A stretch of DNA of 38,811 nt from Flavobacteriaceae bacterium (GTDB lineage: Bacteria > Bacteroidota > Bacteroidia > Flavobacteriales > Flavobacteriaceae). The DNA is taken from contig JANTFW010000011.1 in the NCBI GenBank assembly GCA_024763245.1, positions 1-38,811 of the forward strand, read 5' to 3'. The position numbers and the translations under genes were made by a program. Position 1 is the first letter of the stretch. Every line of letters begins with the position of its first letter. A model generated the notes under the pieces. That model saw nothing but the letters and a program-made list of their open reading frames with translations, searched no databases and was not told the origin of the DNA. Shown here one piece after another: positions 8,391 through 16,895 of the stretch.

Positions 8391-9755
8391 ATGCAAATAA
8401 TCATTAATACTGACAAATTTGTCAAGACTCTAAAATATCTTTTGAAACCCATTATTATGCTTGTAGCAATATATGCTGGAGCAAATGCTGTTCTATTTAT
8501 AGAAAAAGCAAGACCTTCTGACTTTGGGTTTTACAAAGATATCTTTTCTAAAGAACTCATTATTAAACCTTCAGTAAGCTATCCTCTACGAAAATATGGA
8601 GACAGTTTATCAAAAAAAGATATAGAATATGCCACTATTGCTTGGACTTATTTTAAAAATAATTATCAAGAAACAACAGGTCTATTTAATAGTGTCGATA
8701 AATACCCTGCTACAACACTATGGGACATCAGCAGTTCATTTCATGCCTTAATGAGCGCCTATGAAATTGGAATAATTGACAGCATTGAATTTAATAGCAA
8801 ACTCTCAAAAGCCCTAACTTCAATTGAAAAAATGAAGCTATATAAAGATGAACTTCCTAATAAAGTATATAGTACCTATTCGTTAGATATGGTAGATTAT
8901 TCTAATTATGCTACAACGGAAGGAATTGGTTGGTCTGCAATGGATATTGGTCGGATCTTTGGTGTTTTTTATAGAATAAAAAACCACTATCCTAATTACG
9001 TACTACAAGTTAACAATATCATAGCAAAGTGGAACATTAAAAAGGTCTTGACTAACGATGCCACGCTTCACGGTATCGGATTTAACTTTAAGGATAAAAG
9101 GGTTAAAATTGTTCAAGAAGGAAAATTAGGATATGAAGAATATGCATCCAAGGGCTACATCCTCAACAATTTCGACGCCACGGAATCCTATAAGTATACT
9201 GATTTTTTAAAATTCGTAGATATATACGGTATTCAAATAGGCACAGACACCAGAGAAGTAAAACAACATCCTTCCTATAACTATATCCTATCAGAGCCTT
9301 ATATTCTTGATGGTATTGAGTATGGTTGGGATATTAATTCAAAAGAATTAGCATATAGAGTTTATCAAGTACAGAAGAAAAGAGCAAAAATGAAAAAAAA
9401 ACTCATTGCTGTTTCTGAAGACCATGTGGATGCCGCTCCTTATTTTGTTTATAATTCCATATATAATAATGGAGAAAAATGGGTTTGTATTGCAGAAAAT
9501 GGAGATAACGCCGATGATTATAAAAACTTTTCTACAAAAGCAGCCTATGCCTGGTCTACATTATACAATGACAAATACAGTACTAAATTGCACAATGCCC
9601 TAGAAGGTCTTTACAACAAAGAAAAAGGTTGGTATGCCGGACGTTATGATAAAAGTAATAAACTAAACAAGGCTCTAACAGCCAATACAAATGCCGTGAT
9701 TCTTGAATGTATCAACTATAAGATGAAAGGACCACTATTAAAAATCACCCAATAA
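8391..9755 (+). CDS. Membrane-anchored DUF3131 protein
   Basis: 454 residues. One N-terminal membrane helix (about 17-37) is followed by a large domain expected in the periplasm. The WDISSSFHALMSAYEIG region (about 111-127), the GIGWSAMDIGRI segment and the C-terminal KGWYAGRYD plus LTANTNAVILE region are the hallmarks of DUF3131, a family of unknown function with a likely helical (alpha/alpha) barrel fold of the kind found in many glycan-active enzymes. It starts only 4 bases after the glycosyltransferase stop, so translation is probably coupled. A role in trimming, cyclising or guiding the polymer made by its neighbour is inference from context. Confidence 0.8.
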   Translation: MQIIINTDKFVKTLKYLLKPIIMLVAIYAGANAVLFIEKARPSDFGFYKDIFSKELIIKPSVSYPLRKYGDSLSKKDIEYATIAWTYFKNNYQETTGLFNSVDKYPATTLWDISSSFHALMSAYEIGIIDSIEFNSKLSKALTSIEKMKLYKDELPNKVYSTYSLDMVDYSNYATTEGIGWSAMDIGRIFGVFYRIKNHYPNYVLQVNNIIAKWNIKKVLTNDATLHGIGFNFKDKRVKIVQEGKLGYEEYASKGYILNNFDATESYKYTDFLKFVDIYGIQIGTDTREVKQHPSYNYILSEPYILDGIEYGWDINSKELAYRVYQVQKKRAKMKKKLIAVSEDHVDAAPYFVYNSIYNNGEKWVCIAENGDNADDYKNFSTKAAYAWSTLYNDKYSTKLHNALEGLYNKEKGWYAGRYDKSNKLNKALTANTNAVILECINYKMKGPLLKITQ

Positions 9756-9765
9756 AGCATAAACT

Positions 9766-10614
9766 ATGAAAAAAATAATCTTACTCATACTTATTAGCTA
9801 TACTATAAATGCTACCTCTCAAGAATATGATAATTTGGGACAAATGTTACGTATCCACAATTTCATTATGGGAAAAAGTAGTATTAAAGGAGAATTAGGA
9901 ATGGGAATATCCCAAATAACCTACCAATCATCTAAAACAGTAGATTTAATTGATTTTACCAGATTGACTTCTATTGTTGCTTTAGATATTAATCCAAATC
10001 CCAGGCAACACTTTCATATTAAAACACAATTCTTTTTTGATTTAATTGACAACAAAGAAATCCCACCATACCTATCAAATTTTTATTATCAAATTGGTTG
10101 GTATAATTGGAATAAAAATACGATATCTTTTGGATACGAAAATTATGGCCCCAATAAATTTACTAATAGTACCAACTGGGGAACAAACTTTTTAAGAGGA
10201 TTTTTCTTTACAAGTTTTAATATTGATTTGTTAAATGATAATTCAACCATAAAATGGGACGAAACTTCACAAATTAGAATAACACCTATACTGCGTTATT
10301 CAATAGAATATCCCGATAAATTCGGTGTTGAAAAAGAAGGAAATAATAAAATTATAATGGGCTCTTCAATTCGATGGAGTATTATCAAGAAATTCTATAT
10401 AGAAGGCGCTGCATATTACTATCCAAATAAAAACACAAAACTTCCTTGGGATCCCGATTTTACTTATGGTTTTGGGTACTTTAACTGGAAAGCTTTTAAA
10501 CTTAATATTTCGTATGGAAATTGGATAGCAAATCGCTTCCCTTGGAATCAATCAGAAATGAAACATTCCCCAATAAACGGAGAACTAAAAGTACTATTTA
10601 CTTGGGCACTTTAA
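9766..10614 (+). CDS. Predicted outer-membrane beta-barrel protein of the glycosyltransferase operon
   Basis: I do not recognise this 282-residue protein as a named family. It has an N-terminal signal peptide (MKKIILLILISY, cleaved near ATSQ). The mature part is rich in Tyr, Trp, Phe and Asn with alternating strand patterns (IKTQFFFDL, YYQIGWYNW, ISFGYENYG, FYIEGAAYYY, FTYGFGYFNW, LNISYGNW) and ends in a strand, LKVLFTWAL. That pattern fits a small outer-membrane barrel. It begins 10 bases after the DUF3131 gene and closes the operon. An export pore or outer-membrane anchor for the polymer is a reasonable but unproven role. Confidence 0.65.
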   Translation: MKKIILLILISYTINATSQEYDNLGQMLRIHNFIMGKSSIKGELGMGISQITYQSSKTVDLIDFTRLTSIVALDINPNPRQHFHIKTQFFFDLIDNKEIPPYLSNFYYQIGWYNWNKNTISFGYENYGPNKFTNSTNWGTNFLRGFFFTSFNIDLLNDNSTIKWDETSQIRITPILRYSIEYPDKFGVEKEGNNKIIMGSSIRWSIIKKFYIEGAAYYYPNKNTKLPWDPDFTYGFGYFNWKAFKLNISYGNWIANRFPWNQSEMKHSPINGELKVLFTWAL

Positions 10615-10707
10615 TCCTGAGTACTATATAAGCTTTCTATTACAAAAGAAAAAGAAAAGCTACAATTTTAAATCACTAAAACGACTGACTATTTACAATT
10701 AAGTTTG

Positions 10708-10715
10708 TACCTTTG
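10708..10715 (+). promoter_or_regulatory. -7 promoter box for fructose-bisphosphate aldolase
   Basis: TACCTTTG fully matches TAxxTTTG and lies 28 bases before the ATG at 10743. It overlaps the longer possible start at 10713, which supports the downstream ATG as the true start. Confidence 0.6.
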
Positions 10716-10742
10716 ACTCCTAATAATTTTAATTATATTCTA

Positions 10743-11810
10743 ATGTCAAATTCTATTAAACCCGGCGTTGCCACGGGCAAACAGGTTCAAGAAATATTTA
10801 AGTATGCAAAAGAAAACGGCTTTGCATTACCTGCCGTAAATGTAGTGGGGTCTGACACCATTAATGCAGTAATGGAAACTGCTCGAGATTTAAACGCCCC
10901 GGTAATCATTCAATTTTCTAACGGAGGTGCCTATTTTAATGCGGGAAAAGGCTTATCTAACGAAGGTGAAAAAGCCGCTATTGCCGGTGCTGTTACCGGT
11001 GCCAAACACATACATCATTTATCAAAATTATACAACATTCCGGTAATACTCCATACCGATCATTGCTCTAAAGGAAAATTACCTTGGATAGACGGCTTAT
11101 TAGAAGAAGGAGAAAAATTCTATAAAGAAAACGGTATTCCTTTGTTCAGTTCACATATGATTGATTTATCGGAAGAATCATTAGAAGATAATATTAAAAT
11201 ATGTAAATCCTATCTTGAAAAAATGCACCAACTGGATATGACATTGGAGATAGAGTTAGGAATTACCGGTGGTGAGGAAGATGGTGTTGATAATACAGAT
11301 GTAGACACTTCTAAACTCTACACACAACCGGAAGAAGTGGCTTATGCTTACGAAGAATTATTAAAAGTCAGTCCTAATTTTACAATTGCAGCTTCTTTTG
11401 GTAATGTTCATGGGGTTTATAAACCCGGTAATGTGGTATTAACACCTAAAATTTTAGATAATTCTCAAAAATATATCCAAAATAAATACCATACCGAGAA
11501 AAACCCTGTAAACTTTGTTTTTCACGGAGGCTCCGGTTCTACCCTAGAAGAAATACGTGAAGCCATATCGTATGGTGTCATTAAAATGAACATTGACACC
11601 GATTTGCAATATGCATTTATGACCGGAATTCGTGATTATATGAAAAAATATGAGGCTTATTTACAAGCTCAAATAGGAAACCCTGAAGGAGAAGATCAAC
11701 CCAACAAAAAATATTACGATCCACGTAAATGGTTACGTAAAGGTGAGGACACATTTAGAGCCAGATTAACACAAGCTTTTAAAGATTTGAATAACGTAAA
11801 TACCTTATAA
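10743..11810 (+). CDS. fbaA: Class II fructose-bisphosphate aldolase
   Basis: A zinc-dependent aldolase that reversibly splits fructose 1,6-bisphosphate into dihydroxyacetone phosphate and glyceraldehyde 3-phosphate. The 355 residues fit the class IIA (FbaA) length. Zinc and substrate motifs are visible: ILHTDHCSK (about 102-110), the ELGITGGEEDG segment, ASFGNVHGVYKPG, FHGGSGS and NIDTDLQYAF. The start at 10743 (MSNSIKPGV) is preferred over a frame extension to 10713 because the extension runs into the promoter box. It appears to be a single-gene transcription unit, with a hairpin terminator at 11883-11920. Confidence 0.96.
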   Translation: MSNSIKPGVATGKQVQEIFKYAKENGFALPAVNVVGSDTINAVMETARDLNAPVIIQFSNGGAYFNAGKGLSNEGEKAAIAGAVTGAKHIHHLSKLYNIPVILHTDHCSKGKLPWIDGLLEEGEKFYKENGIPLFSSHMIDLSEESLEDNIKICKSYLEKMHQLDMTLEIELGITGGEEDGVDNTDVDTSKLYTQPEEVAYAYEELLKVSPNFTIAASFGNVHGVYKPGNVVLTPKILDNSQKYIQNKYHTEKNPVNFVFHGGSGSTLEEIREAISYGVIKMNIDTDLQYAFMTGIRDYMKKYEAYLQAQIGNPEGEDQPNKKYYDPRKWLRKGEDTFRARLTQAFKDLNNVNTL

Positions 11811-11838
11811 AGAATTCGCAATTATTACCTATTTTTTG

Positions 11839-11846
11839 TAATTTGC
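11839..11846 (+). promoter_or_regulatory. Possible promoter box upstream of accD
   Basis: TAATTTGC resembles the TAxxTTTG(C) element but is one base short in the spacer. It precedes accD by about 105 bases, with a hairpin and T-run in between. This is a weak call. Confidence 0.3.
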
Positions 11847-11882
11847 ACTATCTTTTAATCAAAATTAATTGATAATAAACCC

Positions 11883-11920
11883 AAAAAAAGCAGATAAATT
11901 CAAAATTATTTGCTTTTTTT
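11883..11920 (+). terminator. Rho-independent terminator after fbaA, in the leader region of accD
   Basis: An A-tract plus GCAGATAA pairs with TTATTTGC (one mismatch) around a short A/T-rich loop, followed by seven T. It ends 32 bases before the accD ATG. It may terminate fbaA transcripts or act as an attenuator for accD. Confidence 0.6.
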
Positions 11921-11952
11921 GTCCCTAATAACCAACCTAAAACATCAGAGAT

Positions 11953-12822
11953 ATGACATCTTGGTTTAAACGAAGCACAAAAGGAATAACAACCCCAACT
12001 GAAGAAAAAAAGAATATGCCCGAAGGTATTTGGTACAAATCGCCTAACGGAATTATCATAGATACCGAGGAGTTAAAGAAGAACCTGTATGTAAGTCCCG
12101 AAGACGGCTATCACGTACGTATCGGCAGTAAAGAGTATTTTGAAATTTTATTGGACGATGATAACTACAAGGAGTTAAATCCAAAAATGAAATCTAAAGA
12201 CCCTCTTAAGTTTGTTGACACCAAGCCCTACATCGATAGATTAAAACAAGCCCATACTAAAACCGATTTATACGATGCCGTAAGAACTGTTGTTGGAAAA
12301 TCAATGGGGAAAGATATCGTAATTGCAGCTATGGACTTTAGTTTTATTGGTGGGTCAATGGGTAGTGTTGTAGGCGAAAAAATTGTTCGTGCCATTGATT
12401 ATTCATTAAAACATAAGATCCCTTTTGTGATGATTTCAAAATCAGGTGGTGCCCGTATGATGGAGTCTACTTTATCTTTAATGCAATTAGCAAAAACTTC
12501 TGCTAAACTAGCCCAATTGGATGAAGCAAAAATACCCTATATTTCGTTACTAACCGATCCTACAACCGGTGGAACCACGGCCTCTTTTGCGATGTTAGGT
12601 GATATAAATATTGCGGAGCCCAATGCGCTAATTGCTTTTGCTGGGCCACGAGTTGTAAAAGACACAACCGGACAAGAATTACCAAAAGGGTTTCAACGTT
12701 CTGAATTTGTATTAGAGCATGGATTTCTAGATGCCATCTATGAGCGAAAAGATTTAAAAAAAATGATTAATCAATATCTTGATCTGGTATTAAATCAGCC
12801 TTTACGAAAAGAAACCGTATGA
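11953..12822 (+). CDS. accD: Acetyl-CoA carboxylase carboxyltransferase subunit beta
   Basis: The beta subunit of the carboxyltransferase that makes malonyl-CoA, the first step of fatty-acid synthesis; its partner AccA is not in the window. The 289 residues show the crotonase-like core, with [47 protein letters not shown] and FAGPRVV. The usual N-terminal zinc ribbon (two CxxC pairs) is present in outline but has no cysteines. The sites read K-S30-P-N-G33 and V-S48-P-E-D51, and the whole protein contains no cysteine. My recollection is that other flavobacterial AccD proteins show the same change. A strong terminator follows. Confidence 0.96.
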   Translation: MTSWFKRSTKGITTPTEEKKNMPEGIWYKSPNGIIIDTEELKKNLYVSPEDGYHVRIGSKEYFEILLDDDNYKELNPKMKSKDPLKFVDTKPYIDRLKQAHTKTDLYDAVRTVVGKSMGKDIVIAAMDFSFIGGSMGSVVGEKIVRAIDYSLKHKIPFVMISKSGGARMMESTLSLMQLAKTSAKLAQLDEAKIPYISLLTDPTTGGTTASFAMLGDINIAEPNALIAFAGPRVVKDTTGQELPKGFQRSEFVLEHGFLDAIYERKDLKKMINQYLDLVLNQPLRKETV

Positions 12823-12856
12823 GTTAAATAAGAAGTTCTTTACAATTATACTCATA

Positions 12857-12893
12857 AAAAAAATCCGCTTTGTAGAAACAAAGCGGATTTTTT
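12857..12893. terminator. Bidirectional terminator between accD and the lipoprotein gene
   Basis: AAAATCCGCTTTGT pairs perfectly with ACAAAGCGGATTTT around the loop AGAA. A-tracts on one side and T-tracts on the other suit termination in both directions between the two convergent genes. Confidence 0.9.
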
Positions 12894-12912
12894 ATACAAA
12901 TACTATTTCCAA

Positions 12913-13752
12913 TTAATCCAATACAATAGTATGCTCAACGCCATCTGGACCTGTAAACGTTGCAATATTATCACAATCTCCCTCACCAAAGTCTAGCGTT
13001 CCTGCTAAATTATTATGAGATAAGGCAACTTGACCGCTCACAATAAAGCGACATGCCAATTCTCTGCGAAGTGCTGTTGTTACTATACCGGAATTTACAT
13101 TGCCATTTGGAAATTCAGTAGTCCAATTACCGGTAATTAAAAATACATTATCTCCCCAAGTTCCACTACCAAAGCCTTCTATCCATTCGCGAATCTTTAC
13201 GCCCACTCGATGCGCTGTTGATTCATTTGGCCAAGTAACAGTAATATTTTGATTATTAGTAGATTGTGGGTTACCATTATCATTTGAAAACTCTCTTAAG
13301 ATAGAACCACCACCCTCAATATGTTTAGCATTGAAATAAAAATCGGTAAAACTATAAGTAATTGTGCGCGTCAACGCATCTGGATCACGTTCGTATACAA
13401 TAGTAATTATACCACTTAAATGATTGCCATTGGGCATATCACAACCTTCTCCAAAATCAAGGGTTACCGTACGAGTAAGACCATCTACCTCAACTGTTCT
13501 AGTCATACAAGGAGGTAAAAATGAAGCATACGCCTGAGAAGATCTGCTACTTATTCCTTCTTCAACAACAAAGGTCTCTTCAATAATACTGGAAATGTCA
13601 TCGGAAGCCACATCTATATCTGTAGACTTTTGGACATTCGCTACAGATAGGTCATCCGAAGATGCGTCCACCTCTTTTTCACAGCTCACAAAAAATAAAG
13701 TTCCTAGGGCAAGAACAAAAAGAAATAATCGATTGGTTTTTTTGGTTTTCAT
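12913..13752 (-). CDS. Lipoprotein of unknown function
   Basis: I do not recognise this 279-residue protein. The signal peptide ends FFVSC with the lipobox Cys at residue 24, so it should be lipid-anchored. Residues 25-80 are Ser/Asp/Glu-rich and probably disordered. The remainder is beta-rich and carries a repeated pattern: TVTLDFGEGC followed by GIITIVYERD near residues 98-125, and again GTLDFGEGDC near the C terminus. DALTRTITYSF echoes the first unit. The pairs of cysteines next to the glycine-rich turns are a notable pattern. The gene stands alone between accD and rpsO and is transcribed opposite to both. There is no clue to a partner. Confidence 0.75.
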   Translation of the reverse strand: MKTKKTNRLFLFVLALGTLFFVSCEKEVDASSDDLSVANVQKSTDIDVASDDISSIIEETFVVEEGISSRSSQAYASFLPPCMTRTVEVDGLTRTVTLDFGEGCDMPNGNHLSGIITIVYERDPDALTRTITYSFTDFYFNAKHIEGGGSILREFSNDNGNPQSTNNQNITVTWPNESTAHRVGVKIREWIEGFGSGTWGDNVFLITGNWTTEFPNGNVNSGIVTTALRRELACRFIVSGQVALSHNNLAGTLDFGEGDCDNIATFTGPDGVEHTIVLD

Positions 13753-13860
13753 AATAATAAATTTAATAATTAGTTAAAAATTGTTTGTTTGCATACTATG
13801 ACTTAAAAAGTAGCAAAGGGTTTAATCAAGTGAACCAAAAAATTAATTCCCTGAATATCA

Positions 13861-13890
13861 TTGTTATTTGAAAATATAGCATTACTTTTG
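13861..13890 (+). promoter_or_regulatory. Promoter of rpsO
   Basis: TTG at 13861-13863, a 19-base spacer and TACTTTTG at 13883-13890 make one of the best promoter matches in the window. The leader to the rpsO ATG is about 55 bases and contains a small GATG-aaat-CATC hairpin near 13898-13909. Confidence 0.7.
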
Positions 13891-13950
13891 CCATCTTGAT
13901 GAAATCATCAAATACATAAAAATTATTAATCATTAAAATTTAATGTTGGC

Positions 13951-14220
13951 ATGTACATAACACCAGAAATTAAAAAAGAATTATTCAAAAAACACGGTAA
14001 ATCAGAATCGGATACCGGTTCTACAGAAGGTCAAATCGCTTTATTTACCTATCGTATCAATCATCTTACAGAGCATTTAAAGAAAAATCATAAAGATTTT
14101 AATACAGAACGTTCTCTTGTAAAATTAGTAGGTAAACGTAGAGGACTTCTCAATTACTTAATTAAGAAAGATATCTTAAGATACCGTGCTATAATTAAAG
14201 AACTAGGATTACGTAAATAA
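13951..14220 (+). CDS. rpsO: 30S ribosomal protein S15
   Basis: 89 residues, the standard S15 length. The typical sequence is seen: GKSESDTGSTEGQIALFT (about 16-33), RINHLTEHLKKNHKDF, and KLVGKRRGLLNYLIKKD (about 61-77). S15 binds 16S rRNA early in assembly of the small-subunit platform. It has its own promoter and terminator, and lies before pnp as in many bacteria. Confidence 0.98.
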   Translation: MYITPEIKKELFKKHGKSESDTGSTEGQIALFTYRINHLTEHLKKNHKDFNTERSLVKLVGKRRGLLNYLIKKDILRYRAIIKELGLRK

Positions 14221-14228
14221 TAATCCTT

Positions 14229-14264
14229 AAACAAAGAGACGTAAATACGTCTCTTTTGTTTTTA
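14229..14264 (+). terminator. Terminator after rpsO
   Basis: AAACAAAGAGACGTA pairs with TACGTCTCTTTTGTTT (one bulge or mismatch) around a two-base centre, followed by more T. It starts 9 bases after the rpsO stop. Confidence 0.88.
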
Positions 14265-14355
14265 TAACTGATATATTCCATCAGTAAATAAAGCGTTATT
14301 AAACTTTTCATTGGAAACTTTTTCGACACAATTACAGTAACCAATTGTTTAATAT

Positions 14356-14373
14356 TACTTGACAAATCAAGTA
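14356..14373 (+). other. Hairpin in the pnp leader
   Basis: TACTTGA and TCAAGTA form a 7-base-pair stem with the loop CAAA, ending 20 bases before the pnp ATG. A-tracts follow, so it is not a terminator. In other bacteria pnp mRNA is autoregulated through a leader stem-loop; whether that holds here is inference. Confidence 0.4.
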
Positions 14374-14393
14374 TTAAAAAAAATTAAAAAAAC

Positions 14394-16577
14394 ATGATTC
14401 CAGAACTATTTAAAGAAGTTATTGAATTGGAAGACGGTAGAACAATTTCTATCGAAACAGGACGATTAGCCAAACAGGCTGATGGATCCGTAGTAATTAG
14501 AATGGGAAATGCCGTCATGCTCGCAACAGTAGTATCCGCTAGATCCGCCAAAGACGGTATGGATTTTTTACCCCTAACTGTTGATTATAGAGAAAAGTTT
14601 GCCGCAGCAGGTCGTTTTCCCGGCGGTTTCTTTAAAAGAGAAGCCCGACCAAGTAACGAAGAAATTTTAACAATGCGTTTGGTAGATCGCGTATTACGTC
14701 CTTTATTTCCTAAAGATTACCATGCAGAAACACAGGTAATGATGCAATTAATGTCTCACGATGATGAGGTAATGCCAGATGCCCTAGCAGGATTAGGAGC
14801 TTCAGCAGCTATTGCACTTACAGATATTCCCTTTGAGTATCCTATATCCGAAGTAAGAGTAGCCCGAATCGAAGGTAAATTGGTCATAAACCCAACGCGC
14901 AAGCAATTAGAAAGTGCAGATATCGATTTAATGGTAGGTGCCTCGGAAGAATCTGTTATGATGGTTGAAGGGGAAATGGACGAAGTCTCAGAAGCAGAGA
15001 TGACAGAAGCCATTAAATATGCACACGAAGCTATAAAAGTACAATGTATTGCTCAAAGAAAACTTGCTGAAAAAGCAGGTCGAGTACTCGAAACTCGCGA
15101 ATATGTAAAAGCAACTACAGACGAAGCTATTGAAGCCACGGTAAACGATTTTACATATAACAAGATTTATGATCTAGCTAAAGCCGGTAGTTCTAAACAC
15201 GAACGTACTGAGAAATTTGCTGCGGTTAAAGAAGCGCTACTAGAATCGTTTACCGAAGAAGTAAAAGAAATGCAAGGAGATCTTATTAATTATTATTACC
15301 ATAAATCTCAGAAAAAAGCCATTCGTGATTTAATCCTTAATGAAGGTATACGACTTGATGGTAGAAAAACTACTGAAATACGTCCTATTTGGTGTGAAGT
15401 TGCTCCCCTACCTTCTGCTCACGGATCCGCAATTTTTACCCGTGGAGAAACACAAGCTTTGGCTACCGTAACTTTGGGAACTTCAAGAGATGTTAATATT
15501 ATTGACTCACCGACCTTCGAAGGAGAAGAACGCTTCTATTTACATTATAATTTCCCTCCTTTTTCAACCGGTGAAGCACGACCATTACGCGGAACTTCCC
15601 GTAGAGAAGTTGGTCATGGTAATTTGGCACAAAGAGCATTAGAAGGTATGATTCCAGAAGAATCACCTTATACTGTTAGGGTTGTTTCTGAAGTACTTGA
15701 ATCAAATGGGTCGTCTTCAATGGCAACCGTATGTGCAGGAACTATGGCATTAATGGATGCTGGTGTACAGATGAAAAAACCGGTATCAGGAATTGCAATG
15801 GGTCTTATAACAGATGAAGAAACCGGAAAATTTGCCGTGTTGTCTGATATACTCGGTGACGAAGATCATTTAGGAGATATGGATTTTAAAGTTACAGGAA
15901 CTGCTGACGGAATTACGGCTTGTCAAATGGATATTAAAGTAAAAGGTTTATCCTATGATATTATGGAAAAAGCCTTATCTCAAGCTAGAGAAGGTCGTTT
16001 ACATATCTTAGAAAAATTAACAGATACCATTGCTAAACCTAATGAAACTGTTAAACCTTATGCACCTAAAATGGTTAAAATAACCATTCCGGGTAAATTT
16101 ATTGGAGCTGTTATTGGTCCTGGGGGAAAAGTTATTCAGGAAATGCAGAAAGAAACCGGTTGTACTATTGTCATCGAAGAAGAAGATGAGATGGGAATTG
16201 TAGAAATACTAGGTGTAAATCAAGAGAAAATTGATGAAGTCATTCAAAAAATAGACGACATCACATTTTCACCAACAGTAGGTGAGACATACGAAGTAAA
16301 AGTGGTAAAAATACTTGACTTTGGTGCTGTAGTAGAATTTAGACCCGGAAAAGAAGTCTTATTACACATTTCCGAACTTGCTTGGGAACGTACCGAAAAT
16401 GTAAGCGATGTTGTTAAAGTGGGTGATGTTTTTGAAGTTAAATATTTTGGGATTGATCCAAGAACTAGAAAACAAAAGGTGTCCCGTAAAGCGTTATTAC
16501 CAAGACCTCCCAGAAAAGAGGGCGACAAAGGTCATAGAGAACAACGTTCACATCACAATAAACGGAAAGAGGAGTAA
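14394..16577 (+). CDS. pnp: Polynucleotide phosphorylase
   Basis: A 3'-5' phosphorolytic exoribonuclease of mRNA turnover, 727 residues. Two RNase PH-like domains are visible. The first has [13 protein letters not shown] and [13 protein letters not shown]. The second, catalytic one has [36 protein letters not shown] and [15 protein letters not shown] domain follows ([18 protein letters not shown], about 563-580), then an S1 domain ([20 protein letters not shown] to KVSRKALLP, about 632-704). The basic tail rich in Lys, Arg and His (about 708-727) probably aids RNA binding. The start is preceded by an A-rich leader, not a Shine-Dalgarno sequence. Confidence 0.98.
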   Translation: MIPELFKEVIELEDGRTISIETGRLAKQADGSVVIRMGNAVMLATVVSARSAKDGMDFLPLTVDYREKFAAAGRFPGGFFKREARPSNEEILTMRLVDRVLRPLFPKDYHAETQVMMQLMSHDDEVMPDALAGLGASAAIALTDIPFEYPISEVRVARIEGKLVINPTRKQLESADIDLMVGASEESVMMVEGEMDEVSEAEMTEAIKYAHEAIKVQCIAQRKLAEKAGRVLETREYVKATTDEAIEATVNDFTYNKIYDLAKAGSSKHERTEKFAAVKEALLESFTEEVKEMQGDLINYYYHKSQKKAIRDLILNEGIRLDGRKTTEIRPIWCEVAPLPSAHGSAIFTRGETQALATVTLGTSRDVNIIDSPTFEGEERFYLHYNFPPFSTGEARPLRGTSRREVGHGNLAQRALEGMIPEESPYTVRVVSEVLESNGSSSMATVCAGTMALMDAGVQMKKPVSGIAMGLITDEETGKFAVLSDILGDEDHLGDMDFKVTGTADGITACQMDIKVKGLSYDIMEKALSQAREGRLHILEKLTDTIAKPNETVKPYAPKMVKITIPGKFIGAVIGPGGKVIQEMQKETGCTIVIEEEDEMGIVEILGVNQEKIDEVIQKIDDITFSPTVGETYEVKVVKILDFGAVVEFRPGKEVLLHISELAWERTENVSDVVKVGDVFEVKYFGIDPRTRKQKVSRKALLPRPPRKEGDKGHREQRSHHNKRKEE

Positions 16578-16603
16578 ACTTTTTTCCAAGTGGAAAATTA
16601 ATA

Positions 16604-16641
16604 AAGGGAGGTTTATTTATAAATAAGCCTCTCTTTTTTTG
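16604..16641 (+). terminator. Terminator after pnp
   Basis: GAGGTTTATTT pairs with AAATAAGCCTC (one G-T pair), followed by a run of seven T, 27 bases downstream of the pnp stop. Confidence 0.85.
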
Positions 16642-16693
16642 TTTCCTTTACTTAGTAAGCTATGCTAAAAAACATACTTTAGCGAAGATTATA

Positions 16694-16735
16694 AATAAGA
16701 AAAGCGTCCATTAAAAAATGAACGCCTTCTTATTT
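16694..16735. terminator. Terminator-like hairpin between pnp and the regulator gene
   Basis: AAATAAGAAAAGCGTCCATT and AATGAACGCCTTCTTATTT are near-complementary arms (a mismatch and a bulge) around a short A loop. No gene on either strand needs it directly: pnp already has a terminator. It may be a second, back-up terminator. The rest of 16642-16847 shows nothing recognisable. Confidence 0.4.
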
Positions 16736-16847
16736 ACCCCCTTAGGATAAGTAGTAACTTACCCTTTTCCATAATTTTGAATGGTCAAATGTATAAAAAC
16801 AAGCCCCATAGATTCTTGCTAAAAATGCAAATCTTTTTGTAAATATT

Positions 16848-16875
16848 TTGTATAAATCACAAAAAGCTATATTTT
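16848..16875 (+). promoter_or_regulatory. Possible promoter of the regulator gene
   Basis: TTG at 16848-16850, a 17-base spacer and TATATTTT at 16868-16875 (one mismatch to TAxxTTTG) lie 20 bases before the ATG at 16896. The spacing fits other promoters here. Confidence 0.4.
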
Positions 16876-16895
16876 CGTCAAAATATCCCCTAATT

